From Clostridium_S neuense (GTDB lineage: Bacteria; Bacillota; Clostridia; Clostridiales; Clostridiaceae): 64,000 nt of DNA. The stretch lies in NCBI RefSeq assembly GCF_045310695.1, contig NZ_JBJIAA010000003.1, positions 186,001 to 250,000 of the forward strand, given 5' to 3'. This document shows, one piece after another, positions 62,918 through 64,000 of this stretch (within the stretch, counting starts at the first letter, position 1; every line of letters begins with the position of its first letter). A program made the translations under genes and the position numbers. The notes under the pieces are model-generated. The model made no database searches and was not told where the DNA came from. It worked only from the letters and a program-made list of their open reading frames with translations.

Positions 62918-64000
62918 ATGAATAATATGAAAAAAAGAAACAGTTTAGTTTACCAATTAATCTCAGCTTTCTTAGTATTGTCTATTATTCCAGTTACATT
63001 AGCAATGATTATATTTAACTTCCGTATGAAAAACTATATTGAGAAAAATATGAATCAATTGATTAAAAGCAATGTATATAAGACACAGCAGTACTTAGAA
63101 CTTTCTTTAAATGTTTATGAAAGTTTAATTTATGACGTTTATACAAGTGAGGATATTATTCCAATAGTTGAAGACATGAATGAACAAAAAGGAGATACGG
63201 ATGTTCTTTATAGCCAGCTTCGTAGGAGGTTAAATAGGATAGTGAATAAGAACACATATGTACAAGGACTAACTATTATAACTAGCAGCGGAAGAATTAT
63301 TTATTATGATAAGTTATCGTCCTCCTCGGAAAATAGTCAGTGGATTAAATTTAATAAGAGCTTCAATAACACTATGAAGAATGAAGATCCTATACTGTAT
63401 CTTCCAACTCAATTTGAGACCAAAATTGGTGATGAAAAATACTATATGTTTCACATGGCCCATAAGATGATAGATTATAGAGATATTTATAAGAATATTG
63501 GTACGGTTATTATAAGCATTGACTCATCTGTACTGGAGGAAGTGTGTAAGCAGCAGTATCAGGGCAATGATCAAAATGAAAATTTGGGCGTGAATATGAT
63601 TTGTGATAAAGATGGTAAATTGGTTTATTATGAGGATAAGAATAAAATTGGGGAAAAAGAAAAAAATGAGTTTAGTTCTCAATATAAAATAACTGAAATT
63701 AAGGATAATAAATCTGGGTGGATAATTAAAAATTTGTACGATGAAAAGCAATATATGGAGGTTATACGCCAGCAAGAAGAAACCACTATAATCATGATGG
63801 TTTGTATTGTAGTTATACTAGTACTAGTTGTATTTAAATGGACTAGTAAGCTTACAAGCTCTATTAGAACAGTAGTTAATGCCATGAAAGTAGTAGAAAA
63901 GGGGGAATTAAAAGTTAAAATTGAGGAGGATAAAAATATGCCTAATGAGATTTTTACTATAGCAGATGGCTTTAACAGAATGGTGGAACGTGTTGAAGAG
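62918..64000 (+). CDS. YesM-type sensor histidine kinase, 3' end outside window
   Basis: The frame is open to the last base (361 codons). A first membrane helix (about residues 11-33) is followed by an outside sensor region of about 250 residues, a second helix (about 286-306) and a HAMP segment (LTSSIRTVVNAMKVVEKGEL). The histidine kinase domain is not reached. This is the layout of YesM/LytS-like kinases that pair with AraC-type response regulators and control sugar uptake. Start ATG 62918 is seven bases after AGAGGAA, and the gene begins two bases after the binding-protein stop. Confidence 0.85.
   Translation, partial: MNNMKKRNSLVYQLISAFLVLSIIPVTLAMIIFNFRMKNYIEKNMNQLIKSNVYKTQQYLELSLNVYESLIYDVYTSEDIIPIVEDMNEQKGDTDVLYSQLRRRLNRIVNKNTYVQGLTIITSSGRIIYYDKLSSSSENSQWIKFNKSFNNTMKNEDPILYLPTQFETKIGDEKYYMFHMAHKMIDYRDIYKNIGTVIISIDSSVLEEVCKQQYQGNDQNENLGVNMICDKDGKLVYYEDKNKIGEKEKNEFSSQYKITEIKDNKSGWIIKNLYDEKQYMEVIRQQEETTIIMMVCIVVILVLVVFKWTSKLTSSIRTVVNAMKVVEKGELKVKIEEDKNMPNEIFTIADGFNRMVERVEE

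Noticed and set aside
1..64000. CRISPR array, prophage, or complete insertion sequence.
   Set aside because: No evenly spaced direct repeats with unique spacers, no transposase, integrase or phage structural genes were found on either strand.

Overview
The window is low-GC, AGA/ATA-rich DNA from a Gram-positive, endospore-forming-type Firmicute, most likely a solventogenic Clostridium close to C. acetobutylicum. Supporting signs are the gene order cggR-gap-pgk-tpiA-gpmI-eno-secG-rnr-smpB-ssrA, a tmRNA tag ending DNENNLALAA, strong GGAGG ribosome sites with frequent GTG/TTG starts, and poly-T hairpin terminators. The species call is from memory of gene order, not from a search.

Layout. 1-4335: MoxR ATPase, DUF58 protein and membrane transglutaminase, one operon cut at its 5' end. 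4472-4553: tRNA-Leu(CAG) with its own promoter and terminator. 4838-8183: an Old-Yellow-Enzyme/enoate-reductase-type Fe-S flavoprotein and a branched-chain aminotransferase. 8477-10183: a chemoreceptor. 10402-18938: a hexuronate (galacturonate/glucuronate) locus, uxaC, LacI regulator, GPH symporter, uxaB, uxaA and an aldose-epimerase-like gene, with repeated LacI-type operators. 19218-23136: HAD phosphatase, trmL, DegV protein, rpoN. 23331-34922: CggR-controlled glycolytic operon followed by secG, rnr, smpB and tmRNA. 35473-41590: a cellobiose-type PTS operon (phospho-beta-glucosidase, IIB, LicR-like activator, IIA, small membrane protein, IIC). 41848-50931: two MATE transporters, an amino-acid permease, a small haem-type membrane protein, an AraC regulator and a cytoplasmic GH115 alpha-glucuronidase. 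51028-51875: a preQ1-type riboswitch with attenuator, then queT. 52177-55067: AI-2E family transporter, then OhrR-like regulator with two tandem glutathione-peroxidase-type genes. 55433-57368: ECF sigma/anti-sigma pair. 57477-59245: tRNA-dihydrouridine synthase and an FG-GAP/VCBS-like protein. 59410-64000: FGGY sugar kinase, divergent from a solute-binding lipoprotein gene broken by an in-frame stop, and a YesM-type sensor kinase cut by the window end.

Functionally the window is dominated by plant-polysaccharide use. GH115 would release glucuronate from xylan fragments inside the cell, the uxa genes would carry uronates toward KDG, the PTS operon takes up beta-glucosides, and the FGGY kinase with AraR-like boxes points to pentose use. 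Sugars then feed the central glycolytic operon.

The least explained material is intergenic: a modular palindromic repeat family at four loci, a 220-bp element bounded by inverted GTAGAGA-type repeats next to rnr, and a set of related structured elements upstream of the chemoreceptor and of queT.
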